In this document: positions 16,919-26,812 of the stretch, piece after piece
Numbering within the stretch: the stretch's first letter is position 1
Layout: each line of letters begins with the position of its first letter
From: Fidelibacterota bacterium
GTDB lineage: Bacteria; Fidelibacterota; UBA8477; JABMPR01
Direction of reading: 5' to 3'
NCBI GenBank assembly: GCA_016784025.1
Contig: JADHVL010000005.1
Coordinates: 104,733-168,732 of the forward strand
DNA length: 64,000 nt
The notes under the pieces: model-generated
Told to the model about the DNA's origin: nothing
Seen by the model: the letters and a program-made list of their open reading frames with translations, nothing else
The model's database searches: none
Translations under genes and position numbers: made by a program

Positions 16919-19897
16919 TTAGACGTTCTCGTGCATGGATGCAAAGCACCCTGGTCTCCATATATGACCTTCACCCCTAACACCATCAACCTGAATGATG
17001 AATGGTTTATCAAAATGAAAATGTTTGAGAAATTTAGTCTCATTGGCAGGTTTTTGCTTTTGAAACCATTCCAAATTCATTTTCTCGGCTAATAGTCGTG
17101 GGGGAATGGTGAAGTAACTGATCCCAAGAGAGGTAATATTTTGGAAGAAATGACTTCCAAAGGAAGGATCAACATATAAATCAGGTAATCCCACTTCGAT
17201 AATCGATCTGGCATTGGATATATAGTTCCAGCTAACTGGAATCCCCAACATGGGATCAGCAGTGCCCCAGCGACCAGGACCCACGAGCATGTAAGATTTC
17301 TCAGGGCTGAACTCGCGATTCATAACCCTTAATTCCTCAGCAATTTCCAGACTTTTTAGTATGTCGAATTTGTCAATATCGATATAAATCAAATCATGGA
17401 TCTCAACATTGTCACCATTTCCCAAACAAATTTCACTATGAAAAAGTTCATCTTGTTTTTTAGCCCGGGTAATGTCAACGACATGGGGACGTTCAAATGT
17501 GACCATGGGTCTTATTTGTAAAATGGATAGTTCCGCTGGTTCACCCGATTTATCTGGTAAATTCACAGCGAATTCCATTTCCACCTCACAACCCATACCC
17601 AATTTCCCAAAATCCATCAAATCACTGAGCATATTCGCCAGGGGTAGTGATTTCCATTTCAATATATTGGCAAAGGTAATAATGCGAGGACCGGCTTCAA
17701 ATAAGCTGTCACGAAAACGACCATCTTGGAATGAGTATACACTGGCAATCTGGTCCAGACTGCCATGCTCCTCAGCAGTTTTTAAATCGAGCTGCCTCAG
17801 ATTCGAACTTTCACCGCTTTCCAGAGGTGATTCGCAATGGGCGGTATCCAACGCATAGAAGTGATTCTGGCTGTTTTTTAAAATAGACTTTTCATCATAA
17901 AACTGAGGCTGCACATTGGGTCTTTTCGGGCTGAATTTTAGTGCTTTTTCTCCATTAACCACAGTACGACCCAAACCGAGGGCCATGGTGGCCATACCCT
18001 CTTCACGCTTCATGGCACCCTGGGGATAATAATTGAGAGTTTGTAATACCCCGGAAAAGCTGGGGTAATAATAATCGCCATGTTTTCGACCAGAGAGATG
18101 TTGTATCACCACAGCCATCTTTTCATCCTCAGGCCGGTTACCCGTTGATTTAAGATAAGCAATGGCTTCTCTATGAAATCCAGAGGCGTACACAAGTTTG
18201 ATGGCTTCCAGCAATTGAAAGACCCGGGTGTCAAGAGCAGGAGCACAGTTGGGGAGCATATAGGTACTGTATATACCCGCAAACGGCTGAAACAGGGAAT
18301 CTTCTAATAGACTGGATGATCTTACAGCCAGAGGACCGGCATGATGACCGAGGTAGCTGTGGAGCTGATCAGTAAAATTACCTGGGAAAACAGCTTTCCG
18401 GAAAAGGTCGTCGACTTCTTCGTTTGACTCAGCTTCCAATGCTTTAAGTCGCAATTTATTAATATCTAGAAATCTGTCATAAATGTCCGTAGCTATGACA
18501 GCGAACTGGGGGACACCGACATTAATTTCAGGATATTTTTGTGAGAAATCATAGCGACGTTTGTGGGCTGTGAGGAAGGCTAGCCCTCGGGCCTTTCCTC
18601 CGATGGATCCGCTGCCTATTCTGACGGCAGTAATTTTTGGATCATAGGTGTCTACATCAAAGTAACCAATATTGTCAAAATGTTGCAAAACCCGTTGTCG
18701 TTCAATGGCATCCAGTAAAATCTTGCGAAAATCTTCTGGGTCTTCAAAATCTTCAATATTCACTGGCTTAAGAAAATCAGCAAGATCAAAGTATCCGCGA
18801 ACTGCCAACCAGTTTGAGAAATGATCTCGTCGTGCATGGTATTCAATACTCTGAATGGGCACAGATTCCAGAGCAGCATTTAGAGCATTTAGATGTCGAA
18901 TTTTCGCAATGGTTTTTCCTTCTCGGGTACTGAATACCAGATCACCAAAACCACAATGCTTGAAAACGAAATCCTGTAAACTCTTAATCAATTGAGGAGA
19001 ATACTTAGCTATGAAATAAGCGCCCAATTCTTTTGCAGTCTTTTCGTTACTACCTTCCATCGATTGCATGATAATAGGCATGCTGGCATTTTTCTTTTGA
19101 ACAATTTTTATAAACTTTGCACCAGCTTTTGGATCCAATACACCATTACGTGGATAGCGCACATCTGAAATAACAGCAAGGAGATTATTCTTATACAATC
19201 GATACAATTCCGTAGCTTCTTCAAAAGTGGATGCCAACAGGATTTTTGGTCTGGATCGCATTCTGAACAATCGCAATTCGTCAGTATATTCGTGTTTCAT
19301 CAATTTCTGAGTCGTATTGATGATCACATTGTAAAGCATAGGTAGAAAGATGGAATAGTATTTGGGAGAGTCCTCAACCACGATGATGGCTCGGGCTCCA
19401 CCTTTAAGAATGTCGCGAGGAGCATTCATCCGGTCTTCAATATATTTCACGATGGTCGTAAAGATGTTTGAATCACCATGCCAGATAAAAGTTTTATCAA
19501 TACCCTCGAGGCTATCAACCCTTTGTGTGGCCCACTTATATTCGCGACGACTGGAGGCCAGCAGAATGACTGGAATGGAGTCGTGTTTCTTTTTGATCTT
19601 GCGACCGAGCTCAAATGGATTCATATCAGAGATGCGTGTCATGGTAATGACCAGATCGTAATGTCGTGCTCTCAATTTTCTTAAAGCATGGTCACCCGTG
19701 GAGACTCTGGTGATCCTGGGCGCGCTACTTAAATTCATATCCTGGTATTCGGTGAAGATCATTTCACCGAGACGTCCATCCTCTTCAAGTTTGAAAGCAT
19801 CATAAAGACTGGAAATCAGCAGGATTTCATGAACACGATGTTGCATCATATCTCTGAAGCCGGGGCGTTGCTTGAGTGTGAGTACTTGATTAAACAT
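16919..19897 (-). CDS. double receiver-like protein fused to PEP-synthase-type ATP-binding domain
   Basis: 992-residue cytoplasmic protein. Residues about 23-155 look like a degenerate receiver (DLVITMTRISDMNPFELG, Met at the usual Asp position). Residues about 170-310 are a fuller receiver with Glu175/Asp176, Asp245 in ISDVRYP and Lys298. From about 427 there is a PEP synthase/pyruvate phosphate dikinase N-terminal ATP-binding domain (GSGSIGGKARGLAFL, then AVRSSSLLEDS at 523-533). The C-terminal third ends with GPGRWGTADPMLGIPVSW. I find no phosphohistidine swivelling domain and no PEP-binding TIM barrel, so it is not an ordinary PEP synthase. Possibly a phosphotransfer or ATP-dependent enzyme controlled by two-component input. 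Start ATG has no good ribosome binding site. Confidence 0.75.
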   Translation of the reverse strand: MFNQVLTLKQRPGFRDMMQHRVHEILLISSLYDAFKLEEDGRLGEMIFTEYQDMNLSSAPRITRVSTGDHALRKLRARHYDLVITMTRISDMNPFELGRKIKKKHDSIPVILLASSRREYKWATQRVDSLEGIDKTFIWHGDSNIFTTIVKYIEDRMNAPRDILKGGARAIIVVEDSPKYYSIFLPMLYNVIINTTQKLMKHEYTDELRLFRMRSRPKILLASTFEEATELYRLYKNNLLAVISDVRYPRNGVLDPKAGAKFIKIVQKKNASMPIIMQSMEGSNEKTAKELGAYFIAKYSPQLIKSLQDFVFKHCGFGDLVFSTREGKTIAKIRHLNALNAALESVPIQSIEYHARRDHFSNWLAVRGYFDLADFLKPVNIEDFEDPEDFRKILLDAIERQRVLQHFDNIGYFDVDTYDPKITAVRIGSGSIGGKARGLAFLTAHKRRYDFSQKYPEINVGVPQFAVIATDIYDRFLDINKLRLKALEAESNEEVDDLFRKAVFPGNFTDQLHSYLGHHAGPLAVRSSSLLEDSLFQPFAGIYSTYMLPNCAPALDTRVFQLLEAIKLVYASGFHREAIAYLKSTGNRPEDEKMAVVIQHLSGRKHGDYYYPSFSGVLQTLNYYPQGAMKREEGMATMALGLGRTVVNGEKALKFSPKRPNVQPQFYDEKSILKNSQNHFYALDTAHCESPLESGESSNLRQLDLKTAEEHGSLDQIASVYSFQDGRFRDSLFEAGPRIITFANILKWKSLPLANMLSDLMDFGKLGMGCEVEMEFAVNLPDKSGEPAELSILQIRPMVTFERPHVVDITRAKKQDELFHSEICLGNGDNVEIHDLIYIDIDKFDILKSLEIAEELRVMNREFSPEKSYMLVGPGRWGTADPMLGIPVSWNYISNARSIIEVGLPDLYVDPSFGSHFFQNITSLGISYFTIPPRLLAEKMNLEWFQKQKPANETKFLKHFHFDKPFIIQVDGVRGEGHIWRPGCFASMHENV

Positions 19898-20181
19898 GCT
19901 TTAAAATAGTTGAGATATCCTTATTAAAAATGCTCATTTGACTATTGTGGCCATAGTCATCTAATTTTGGGCTGAGCTATATATTGGAAACCCCCAGTTT
20001 ATTTAGGAATCCACGTGTGCGTATGGTAATCTAACCCACCAAAAATATTTATCAGGTTTACAGGTAAGAACAACAGCCGGGGGATTCGTAATATCTTGTT
20101 TACGAACTTGGGACACTTGGCACGCTGTTTGTCTTTATTATTTTGTATCAAAAACAAGGGGGATGAGATTGGGAGACGGCT

Positions 20182-21276
20182 ATGAATTTTGGGATTCTGC
20201 ATGAAAGTCGCTTAAATGAGAGACGTGTCTGTTTAACACCTCGCGGGGCAACATCTCTTATTAAGAGAGGCCACAACGTTTTTGTTGAATCTGGTGCAGG
20301 CGTATCAAGCGGTTTTGCTGACCAGAATTACACCAACAAGGGCGCACAAATCGTTTTCAGCTCAGAAGAAATTTATGGTCGGTCTGATGTCCTGCTAAAG
20401 CTTTTACCCGTCAACGAAGAATGTCTGGAACTCATGCTTGAGAGTCAGACGGTCCTCACCTTTCAGCATTTATCTGTCAGCTCTCCTGAAGTATTTAAGG
20501 GCTTAACCGAGAAAAAAATCACCTTAATTGGTATGGAGATCATGGAAGAGGAAGACGGTTCCAGACCCATCCTCAATATCATGAGCGAACTCGCCGGTCA
20601 AATGGCACCAATCATTGCTGGCAATTATCTGGGTCGTGATCCCATGGGACGAGGCGTTCTGCTAGGTAGTGTCCCTGGAGTTGCTCCTGCATCCGTTGTC
20701 ATCGTTGGTGCCGGAATGGTAGGCACAAGTGCTGCAAAGGCTTTTATTGGTCTAGGGGCCCAGGTCCACGTTCTGGATAAAAACATTGAACAGTTGCGTA
20801 TCATTAAAAATGTACTGGGTGACAGGGTAACAACTATTTACGCCAATCAACCAGCAGTTGAGAGATGCATTGCCTTTGCCGATGTCGTGGTAACATCCAT
20901 TCTCGAGAGAGGCGCCCAAACTCCCCAGATTATCACACGGGAGATGGTCAAAAAAATGAAGTATCTATCTGTCCTCATCGATTATTCCGTGGATGAAGGT
21001 GGTGCAAGTGAGACTTCAAGGCCAACCTTGCTTTCTGATCCCGTCTATATAGATGAAGGTGTTATTCATTACTGCGTTCCCAATGTCACATCAGGAGTAA
21101 ATCGGACTACCTCCATTGCTCTTTCCAACGTCCTGTCAAAGTATCTCATTCAGATCGCAGAGATGGGCATTGAAAAGGCCTTGAAGGATTCCCACGTACT
21201 CAAAAAGGGCTTATACACAATGGAGGGACGTAATATGCAACCCGTCCTTAATCGTTTATTTGGGATCAAGATATAA
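20182..21276 (+). CDS. ald: alanine dehydrogenase
   Basis: NAD-dependent enzyme of the alanine dehydrogenase/PNT family converting alanine to pyruvate and ammonia. The pattern fits: substrate-binding Lys73 (LLKLLP) and His96 (FQHLS), Rossmann motif VIVGAGMVGTSAAKAFIGLGAQVHVLDKN, and the segment LIDYSVDEGGASETSRPT with its catalytic Asp. At 364 residues the length is normal. Ribosome binding site GGGAG before the ATG. Its stop overlaps the start of the CoA-transferase gene by one base (TAATG), making it first in an operon with the CoA-transferase and oxidoreductase genes. Confidence 0.9.
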   Translation: MNFGILHESRLNERRVCLTPRGATSLIKRGHNVFVESGAGVSSGFADQNYTNKGAQIVFSSEEIYGRSDVLLKLLPVNEECLELMLESQTVLTFQHLSVSSPEVFKGLTEKKITLIGMEIMEEEDGSRPILNIMSELAGQMAPIIAGNYLGRDPMGRGVLLGSVPGVAPASVVIVGAGMVGTSAAKAFIGLGAQVHVLDKNIEQLRIIKNVLGDRVTTIYANQPAVERCIAFADVVVTSILERGAQTPQIITREMVKKMKYLSVLIDYSVDEGGASETSRPTLLSDPVYIDEGVIHYCVPNVTSGVNRTTSIALSNVLSKYLIQIAEMGIEKALKDSHVLKKGLYTMEGRNMQPVLNRLFGIKI

Positions 21277-22574
21277 TGGCCTGGACTGAAAACTATCGCT
21301 CCCGCATTGGAACTCCTGAAGAGGCCATGAGTCTCATAAAATCTCGAGACTCTGTCTATTTGCATGCCGGGGCAGCCACACCCCAGATCTTTGTGGATGC
21401 ATTTGCCAAACGTGCCATGGAACTCGAAGGTGTTACGATTACCCACATCCTATCTCTTGGCGATCCTAAATATGTCACACCTGAGATGGAAGGTCATGTC
21501 CGTCTTAACTCTCTATTTACCGGAACCAATGTGAGAGAATCAGTGAATGCCGGTCGGGCAGACTGGACACCCATATTTCTTTCAGAAATTCCTGGATTAT
21601 TCAAAAATGGTCATATCCCCGTGGATGTGGCACTCATCCACGTGAGTCCACCTGACTCACATGGGTTTTGCAGCTTCGGAGTGAGTACTGATACAACGAT
21701 TGCTGCCTGCAAAGCGGCAAAAATTATTGTGGCCATGGTGAACCGACAGATGCCTCGTGTCCATGGGGACAATTTTATTCATGCCTCAAAGTTGGATTTT
21801 ATCGTTGAGGCCAATGAGCCACTTTTTCAAGCTGCCAAGGTCGAACTATCTGAGCGGCATATGCTCATAGGTAAATATATCGCCAGTCTCATCGAGGACG
21901 GATCAACCCTGCAAATGGGTATTGGGGCTATACCAGATGCAACCCTGTTTTATCTCAAGGAGAAACGCAACCTGGGGATCCATACTGAAATGTTTAGTGA
22001 TGGTGTAGTAGAGCTGGTTGAATCAGGTGTGATTAATGGTGAAGAAAAAACACTACACCCCGGTAAGGTGGTTTCTAGTATCGTCATGGGCTCTCAACAT
22101 GTCTACGATTTTATCCATGAGAATCCCTTTATGGAATTTCATCCCACTGATTATGTGAATGATCCCTATATCATTGCTCAGAACAATAAAATGGTGGCCA
22201 TAAATTCATCCATTGAGATTGATCTAACTGGTCAGGTATGTTCAGATTCTATGGGACGCACCAACTTTTCAGGTATCGGTGGTCAGGTTGATTTTATGAG
22301 GGGGGCTTCCCGAAGTATTGGTGGGAGACCTATTATTGCGATGCCTTCAACAGCCAAGAAGGGCACCCAATCCCGAATTGTATTAGATCTGAAGCCTGGT
22401 GCAGCGGTAACTACCAGCAGGGGAGATGTGCACTATATCGTTACTGAGTATGGCATTGCTCATCTGCATGGTAAAACATTAAGACAAAGAGCCAAGGCTC
22501 TTATAGAAATAGCTCATCCAGATTTTCGCGAGGAATTGGAGCGACAATCATTTGAGAGCAAAATTTTACATTGA
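21276..22574 (+). CDS. acetyl-CoA hydrolase/transferase family CoA-transferase
   Basis: Class I CoA-transferase (432 residues) of the acetate/succinate/4-hydroxybutyrate type. The catalytic Glu is in GIHTEMFSDG; the oxyanion segment is MGIGAIPDA; the C-terminal part carries GGQVDFMRGAS. It would exchange CoA between an acyl-CoA and a free acid such as acetate. Next to a 2-oxoacid oxidoreductase it could turn the acyl-CoA product into energy or free acid, for instance succinyl-CoA:acetate transfer; the true substrate cannot be read from sequence. Translationally coupled to ald and followed by a 29-base gap with an AGGAGG site before the ferredoxin-like subunit. Confidence 0.9.
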   Translation: MAWTENYRSRIGTPEEAMSLIKSRDSVYLHAGAATPQIFVDAFAKRAMELEGVTITHILSLGDPKYVTPEMEGHVRLNSLFTGTNVRESVNAGRADWTPIFLSEIPGLFKNGHIPVDVALIHVSPPDSHGFCSFGVSTDTTIAACKAAKIIVAMVNRQMPRVHGDNFIHASKLDFIVEANEPLFQAAKVELSERHMLIGKYIASLIEDGSTLQMGIGAIPDATLFYLKEKRNLGIHTEMFSDGVVELVESGVINGEEKTLHPGKVVSSIVMGSQHVYDFIHENPFMEFHPTDYVNDPYIIAQNNKMVAINSSIEIDLTGQVCSDSMGRTNFSGIGGQVDFMRGASRSIGGRPIIAMPSTAKKGTQSRIVLDLKPGAAVTTSRGDVHYIVTEYGIAHLHGKTLRQRAKALIEIAHPDFREELERQSFESKILH

Positions 22575-22603
22575 GAAAATATGAATCTTAGGAGGTTCTG
22601 AAT

Positions 22604-22972
22604 ATGGCTAAAGCTCGTGGACTGGTTGCAGTCAACATCGAGGAATGCAAAGGATGCAATCTTTGCGTCGTGGCATGTCCCGTGGATGTGCTGCACTTGG
22701 CAAATAGTTTTAATACACATGGTTATAGTCCAGCTGAATATGATGGTGAAGGATGTACGGGTTGCGGCATCTGTTTCTATGCTTGTCCAGAGCCAGGTGC
22801 AATTACGGTGTATAAGAATTGGACTGAGGCTCAAGAAGCCTATATCTGCCAGACCAAGAATGTAGCAAGCAGATTGAAAGTTACCGATTCGGTAAAAGGA
22901 CTGGCAGAATGTGAAGCCTGCGGTCAGCAAGTTATTCTTAGCAATTTTAGAAATCTAAGTTTCGCGGAGTAG
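22604..22972 (+). CDS. korD: 2-oxoacid:ferredoxin oxidoreductase, delta (2x[4Fe-4S]) subunit
   Basis: 122-residue electron-transfer subunit. Two 4Fe-4S binding motifs are clear: [12 protein letters not shown] and [13 protein letters not shown] third pair, CEACGQ, sits in a C-terminal extension of about 25 residues and may hold a zinc or stabilise the complex. It would carry electrons from the TPP-bound intermediate to ferredoxin. It is three bases upstream of the alpha subunit gene. The name Kor is by context; Vor or Por type cannot be excluded. Confidence 0.88.
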   Translation: MAKARGLVAVNIEECKGCNLCVVACPVDVLHLANSFNTHGYSPAEYDGEGCTGCGICFYACPEPGAITVYKNWTEAQEAYICQTKNVASRLKVTDSVKGLAECEACGQQVILSNFRNLSFAE

Positions 22973-22975
22973 AGT

Positions 22976-24034
22976 ATGGCTAAACAATTTGTAAAAGGAA
23001 ATGAAGCGATTGTCAAAGGGGCTATTCTAGCCGGTTGCCGCGCTTATTATGGATATCCAATTACCCCGGCAAGTGAGATTGCCCACGCTGCTGCATTGTA
23101 CATGCCTTTAGTGGGAGGGACCTTCCTTCAGGCTGAAAGTGAAATCGCGGCTATCAATATGGTTTATGGTGCTTCAGGGACCGGTATTCGTGCCATGACC
23201 GCCAGTTCCAGTCCTGGTTTTAGTTTAAAACAGGAGGGCATGTCGTACCTGGCTGGAGCTGAACTCCCCTGTGTGGTTGTGGATATCATGCGCGGAGGTC
23301 CTGGTCTGGGAAACATTGCACCTGAACAAAGTGACTACAATCAGGTGGTAAAAGGTGGTGGCCATGGGAATTATAAAAATATAGTTGTGGCCCCTGATTC
23401 TGCTCAAGAGATGTGTGATCTCACCATGCTGGCATTCGATCTCGCTGACAAATATCGAAATCCAGCAGTTGTTTTAGCGGATGGGTTTATCGGTCAAATG
23501 ATGGAGCCAGTGGATTTTCCAGAACCGGTGGAAGAGTTCGCCGAAAAGAAATGGGCCATACGCGGTGTTGATGGGGATCGAATGAATCTCATTAGCTCAA
23601 TAGAGCTTGACCCAGATGACCTGGAAAGACACAATCAAAAATTACAACGCAAATACGAGATAATTGAAAATAGCGAGACCCGTTTTGAAGAATATCGTCT
23701 TGATGATGCAGATTTCATTGTGATTGGCTATGGAATTGTTTCGCGCATGGTACATACCGCCGTTGATCAACTGAGAATTGAAGGTGTAAAAGTGGGTATG
23801 TTGCGACCCATCACACTAATGCCTTTCCCAACCAGGCGTATAACCGAGCTAGCTGCCATGGATCATGTCAAAGCATTTAGTGTGATTGAATTGAGTAATG
23901 GACAAATGGTTGATGATGTTCGACTGGCAGTAAATGGCGCAAAACCAGTAGAGTTTTACGGACGAATGGGTGGTAATGTCCCATCCATCAAAGAGTTGGT
24001 TCATGAGATCAAACGCATGATGAGGGTACTATGA
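22976..24034 (+). CDS. korA: 2-oxoacid:ferredoxin oxidoreductase, alpha subunit
   Basis: 352-residue alpha subunit containing the TPP pyrimidine-binding region ([10 protein letters not shown] near residue 25) and the characteristic [14 protein letters not shown] and RGGPGLGN segments. Together with the beta-gamma and delta subunits it oxidatively decarboxylates a 2-oxoacid to acyl-CoA with reduction of ferredoxin. 2-Oxoglutarate or branched-chain 2-oxoacids are the likely substrates; the subunit sequence alone does not decide. The stop overlaps the next start by four bases (ATGA). Confidence 0.92.
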   Translation: MAKQFVKGNEAIVKGAILAGCRAYYGYPITPASEIAHAAALYMPLVGGTFLQAESEIAAINMVYGASGTGIRAMTASSSPGFSLKQEGMSYLAGAELPCVVVDIMRGGPGLGNIAPEQSDYNQVVKGGGHGNYKNIVVAPDSAQEMCDLTMLAFDLADKYRNPAVVLADGFIGQMMEPVDFPEPVEEFAEKKWAIRGVDGDRMNLISSIELDPDDLERHNQKLQRKYEIIENSETRFEEYRLDDADFIVIGYGIVSRMVHTAVDQLRIEGVKVGMLRPITLMPFPTRRITELAAMDHVKAFSVIELSNGQMVDDVRLAVNGAKPVEFYGRMGGNVPSIKELVHEIKRMMRVL

Positions 24035-25464
24035 GCGTCAAAATATTAGGAAAATCAGAGGGTTTCTACGACACCTACGAACGGCGTCCTGGAAACAATC
24101 AAGAACAGACCCACTATTGCCCTGGATGTGGCCATGGAATCCTGCACAAAATGATTGCTGAGGCGCTGACAGATTATGAAGTGGCTGAGAACTGTATATT
24201 TGTCAGCCCAGTAGGGTGTAGCGTTTTTGCTTACTATTACTTCAATGCCGGGAATATCCAGGCGGCTCATGGTCGAGCTCCAGCAGTTGCCACAGGTGTG
24301 AAGCGTGCCTTGCCTGAATCTATCGTCATCTCATATCAAGGTGATGGGGATCTGGCGGCCATCGGGGGGAATGAGATTCTACACGCTGCCAACCGCGGTG
24401 AAGCCATGACTGTTTTCTTCGTGAATAATGCTATTTATGGAATGACTGGTGGGCAAATGGCGCCCACAACGCTTATTGGCCAGAAGACCACTACCACTCC
24501 TTATGGACGAACTCTGCAGAACGAAGGCTATCCTATGCGGATGGCTGAGATTATTGCCAGTCTTGAATCACCAGTTTATGTGGAACGAGTGATGTTGGCC
24601 GATGTACGCTCAAAAAATGCTGCACGTAAGGCAGTTAGACGCGGTATTAAAAATCAAATCGAGAAAAAGGGTTTTTCATTTATTGAAGTGCTGTCCACCT
24701 GTCCTACTGGCTGGAAGATGACGGCTCCTCAGTCTGAAGAGTGGATCAAATCAACTCTGATGCAGAACTTCCCGCTGGGTGTATTTAAAGATATAGCCCA
24801 ACAGGTTGAACCCCTGGATTTAACTCAGAATCTTGCATCACCTGCCCGGGTACCAAAACTTATTGGTCTTGAGCAGGACAAGCTAAAATTCGATACAACA
24901 TCGATGAAGCTCAGCGAGACCATTGATCAGGAAATAAAAATTGCCGGTTTTGGCGGCCAGGGGGTGCTCTCCCTGGGTGTCTGGCTCAGCGAGATTGGGA
25001 TGCGAGAAGATCTGGAAGTAAGTTGGATTCCTTCTTATGGTCCTGAGATGAGGGGGGGGACGGCGAACTGTCACGTCAAATTATCCCGAGAGCCAATTGG
25101 ATCGCCTCTGGTTACTCATCCTACAGTGCTTGTTGCCATGAATCGACCATCCCTTGAAAAATTCGAGGGGGATGTCATTGAAGGCGGTGCCATACTATGG
25201 GATAGCTCGTTGATTGATATTGAACCGAAGCGTGATGATATCATCAGAATACCAATTCCTGCAACTGAGATTGCCAAAGAATTAGGGAATACCAAAACCT
25301 CAAATGTTGTCATTCTTGGTGTGCTTGCAGGATACTCAGATTTTCTAGATCCTATGGTGGTTCAACAGGTTCTACCGCTTATCTTTAAGAAGAGACATCT
25401 CTTAGAGATCAATCTGAAAGCTTTTCAGAAAGGTCTGGAACTGGGGAGGCAAATCTCAGCCTGA
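24031..25464 (+). CDS. korB: 2-oxoacid:ferredoxin oxidoreductase, fused beta-gamma subunit
   Basis: 477-residue fusion. Residues about 25-270 are the beta subunit: [12 protein letters not shown] and the TPP-magnesium motif [10 protein letters not shown]...VNN. From about residue 305 to the end is the gamma domain: [13 protein letters not shown] and [13 protein letters not shown]. In many bacteria these are two proteins, so the fusion fixes 1:1 stoichiometry. No frameshift is visible at the junction (residues about 270-305). Completes the korD-korA-korBC operon and leads, after 30 bases, to uspA. Confidence 0.92.
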   Translation: MSVKILGKSEGFYDTYERRPGNNQEQTHYCPGCGHGILHKMIAEALTDYEVAENCIFVSPVGCSVFAYYYFNAGNIQAAHGRAPAVATGVKRALPESIVISYQGDGDLAAIGGNEILHAANRGEAMTVFFVNNAIYGMTGGQMAPTTLIGQKTTTTPYGRTLQNEGYPMRMAEIIASLESPVYVERVMLADVRSKNAARKAVRRGIKNQIEKKGFSFIEVLSTCPTGWKMTAPQSEEWIKSTLMQNFPLGVFKDIAQQVEPLDLTQNLASPARVPKLIGLEQDKLKFDTTSMKLSETIDQEIKIAGFGGQGVLSLGVWLSEIGMREDLEVSWIPSYGPEMRGGTANCHVKLSREPIGSPLVTHPTVLVAMNRPSLEKFEGDVIEGGAILWDSSLIDIEPKRDDIIRIPIPATEIAKELGNTKTSNVVILGVLAGYSDFLDPMVVQQVLPLIFKKRHLLEINLKAFQKGLELGRQISA

Positions 25465-25494
25465 TATCCTCCTCAAAAATTTGGAGGTCACAAA

Positions 25495-25956
25495 ATGAAG
25501 TATTCAAAAATTTTAGTACCGACTGATTTTTCAGAGTCTGCCAAATATGCCCTTCCATTCGCAGTTGATCTGGCGCAAAAGTACCAGGCTAGCCTACATA
25601 TTTTGCATGTCGTGGAACCAATCGTTGCCCCGGTTGATTTTGCCTGGGGGACCTATAGTTATCCAGATATTGAGAAACAACTCAGCGGTTATGTTGATGA
25701 ATCTCTGGCAAAGATAATGGAAGAACAAATTCCTACCGAAATCAAAAGTGAATCAACAAATCTGCATGGGAAACCCTGGCGCGAGATTGTCTCATTTGCT
25801 AAGCAAGAGGGGATAGATCTCATTGTGATGGCCACCCATGGTTTAAGTGGATTCAGTCATGCTTTATACGGATCAACAGCTGAAAAAGTTGTCCGTAAGT
25901 CCCATTGCCCGGTCTTAATTATCCGGCATCCCGATGTAAAATTCGAGATGCCTTAG
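25495..25956 (+). CDS. universal stress protein (UspA family)
   Basis: Single-domain universal stress protein of 153 residues. The ATP-binding-type motif THG-x9-GS is present (THGLSGFSHALYGST), with Ala in place of the first Gly of the canonical G-2x-G-9x-G pattern; PTDFSESA near the N-terminus and CPVLIIR near the C-terminus are typical. Function in stress or growth arrest is inferred from the family. The gene is 30 bases after korBC; CCTCC and GGAGG in the gap could pair and hide its own ribosome binding site. Confidence 0.9.
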   Translation: MKYSKILVPTDFSESAKYALPFAVDLAQKYQASLHILHVVEPIVAPVDFAWGTYSYPDIEKQLSGYVDESLAKIMEEQIPTEIKSESTNLHGKPWREIVSFAKQEGIDLIVMATHGLSGFSHALYGSTAEKVVRKSHCPVLIIRHPDVKFEMP

Positions 25957-26218
25957 ACCAACTTGTCATCTCTCTCAGGAGTGGTTCAGAATCAACTCAC
26001 TTCAGCAGCTACTTGAAGCGTGAAACATTGTAAAACCTACGCATAGTTCTTCATAAGACATTTGTTATTCACTGATACATAGTAAGTTATCGTATTCTGC
26101 TTGAGAACGCGCACACATAATTTATGACACTACATAGCAGGTCTAAAAATTCAGATAGCCTTGGATAAAAAGCAATTCGTTTTAGTATTCACTCCCCTTT
26201 ATTCTATCTTCTCAGCTT

Positions 26219-26812
26219 ATGAATGATACCACAAGGGACAATCAAACGCATCTCCTCATATCAAGTCTTGAGCATATCTATCAGCTCAAAACCATTCCAA
26301 GATCTGGGTGGTTACAATCTGGAATCGATGAAGTTGGCGTTGAATCTATCGCTGCCCATAGCTATGGGATGTTAATCCTCATTTTGCATCTACGGTCTGA
26401 TATACAATCGGTTGGAGTAAATGTTGAACGAGCATTAAACATGGCTCTCGTACATGACATTGCTGAGTCAATTGTGGGAGATTTGACCCCACAGGACAAT
26501 GTTTCAGAAAGTGCAAAATACGAAGCTGAAGCCGCTGCATTTGAACAGATTGTCAGGGGTGTTCAGCAAGGAGATTATTTTCGAGATCTCTGGGAAGATT
26601 TCGAGTCTGTGAAATCTCCTGAGGCAAAACTTGTAAAGCGCATTGACAAATTGGATATGTTGATTCAAGCATATCTATATGAAAAGAAATATGAAATAAG
26701 ACTTGATTCATTCTGGGAAAACATGGACGAAATGTTCCGGGGGAGCGAATCCGAGTCGATCTACACATACATACGCTCAAATCGATTTGAATTAAAAGGG
26801 AATGAAGCATGA
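26219..26812 (+). CDS. HD-domain phosphohydrolase (HDDC2/YfbR-like)
   Basis: 197-residue HD hydrolase. The metal and catalytic residues appear as ESIAAHSYG, ALVHDIAESIVGD and KRIDKLDMLIQAY, the pattern of HDDC2/YfbR-type 5'-nucleotidases acting on deoxynucleoside monophosphates. The exact substrate is not visible. No strong ribosome binding site before the ATG. The stop overlaps the antiporter start by four bases (ATGA), so both are probably co-expressed although no biochemical link is obvious. Confidence 0.85.
   Translation: MNDTTRDNQTHLLISSLEHIYQLKTIPRSGWLQSGIDEVGVESIAAHSYGMLILILHLRSDIQSVGVNVERALNMALVHDIAESIVGDLTPQDNVSESAKYEAEAAAFEQIVRGVQQGDYFRDLWEDFESVKSPEAKLVKRIDKLDMLIQAYLYEKKYEIRLDSFWENMDEMFRGSESESIYTYIRSNRFELKGNEA

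Noticed and set aside
16840-17043. N-terminal 68-residue extension of the small outer-membrane protein
   Set aside because: The ATG at 16839 has GGAGG upstream and starts a signal peptide; the extension runs into the preceding gene's 3' end and has no ribosome binding site.
17472-17858. 128-aa plus-strand ORF inside the 992-residue gene
   Set aside because: Antisense shadow of a long gene with clear domains; no ribosome binding site or recognisable product.
22514-22930. 138-aa minus-strand ORF over the ferredoxin-like subunit
   Set aside because: Antisense shadow of korD with its two Fe-S motifs.
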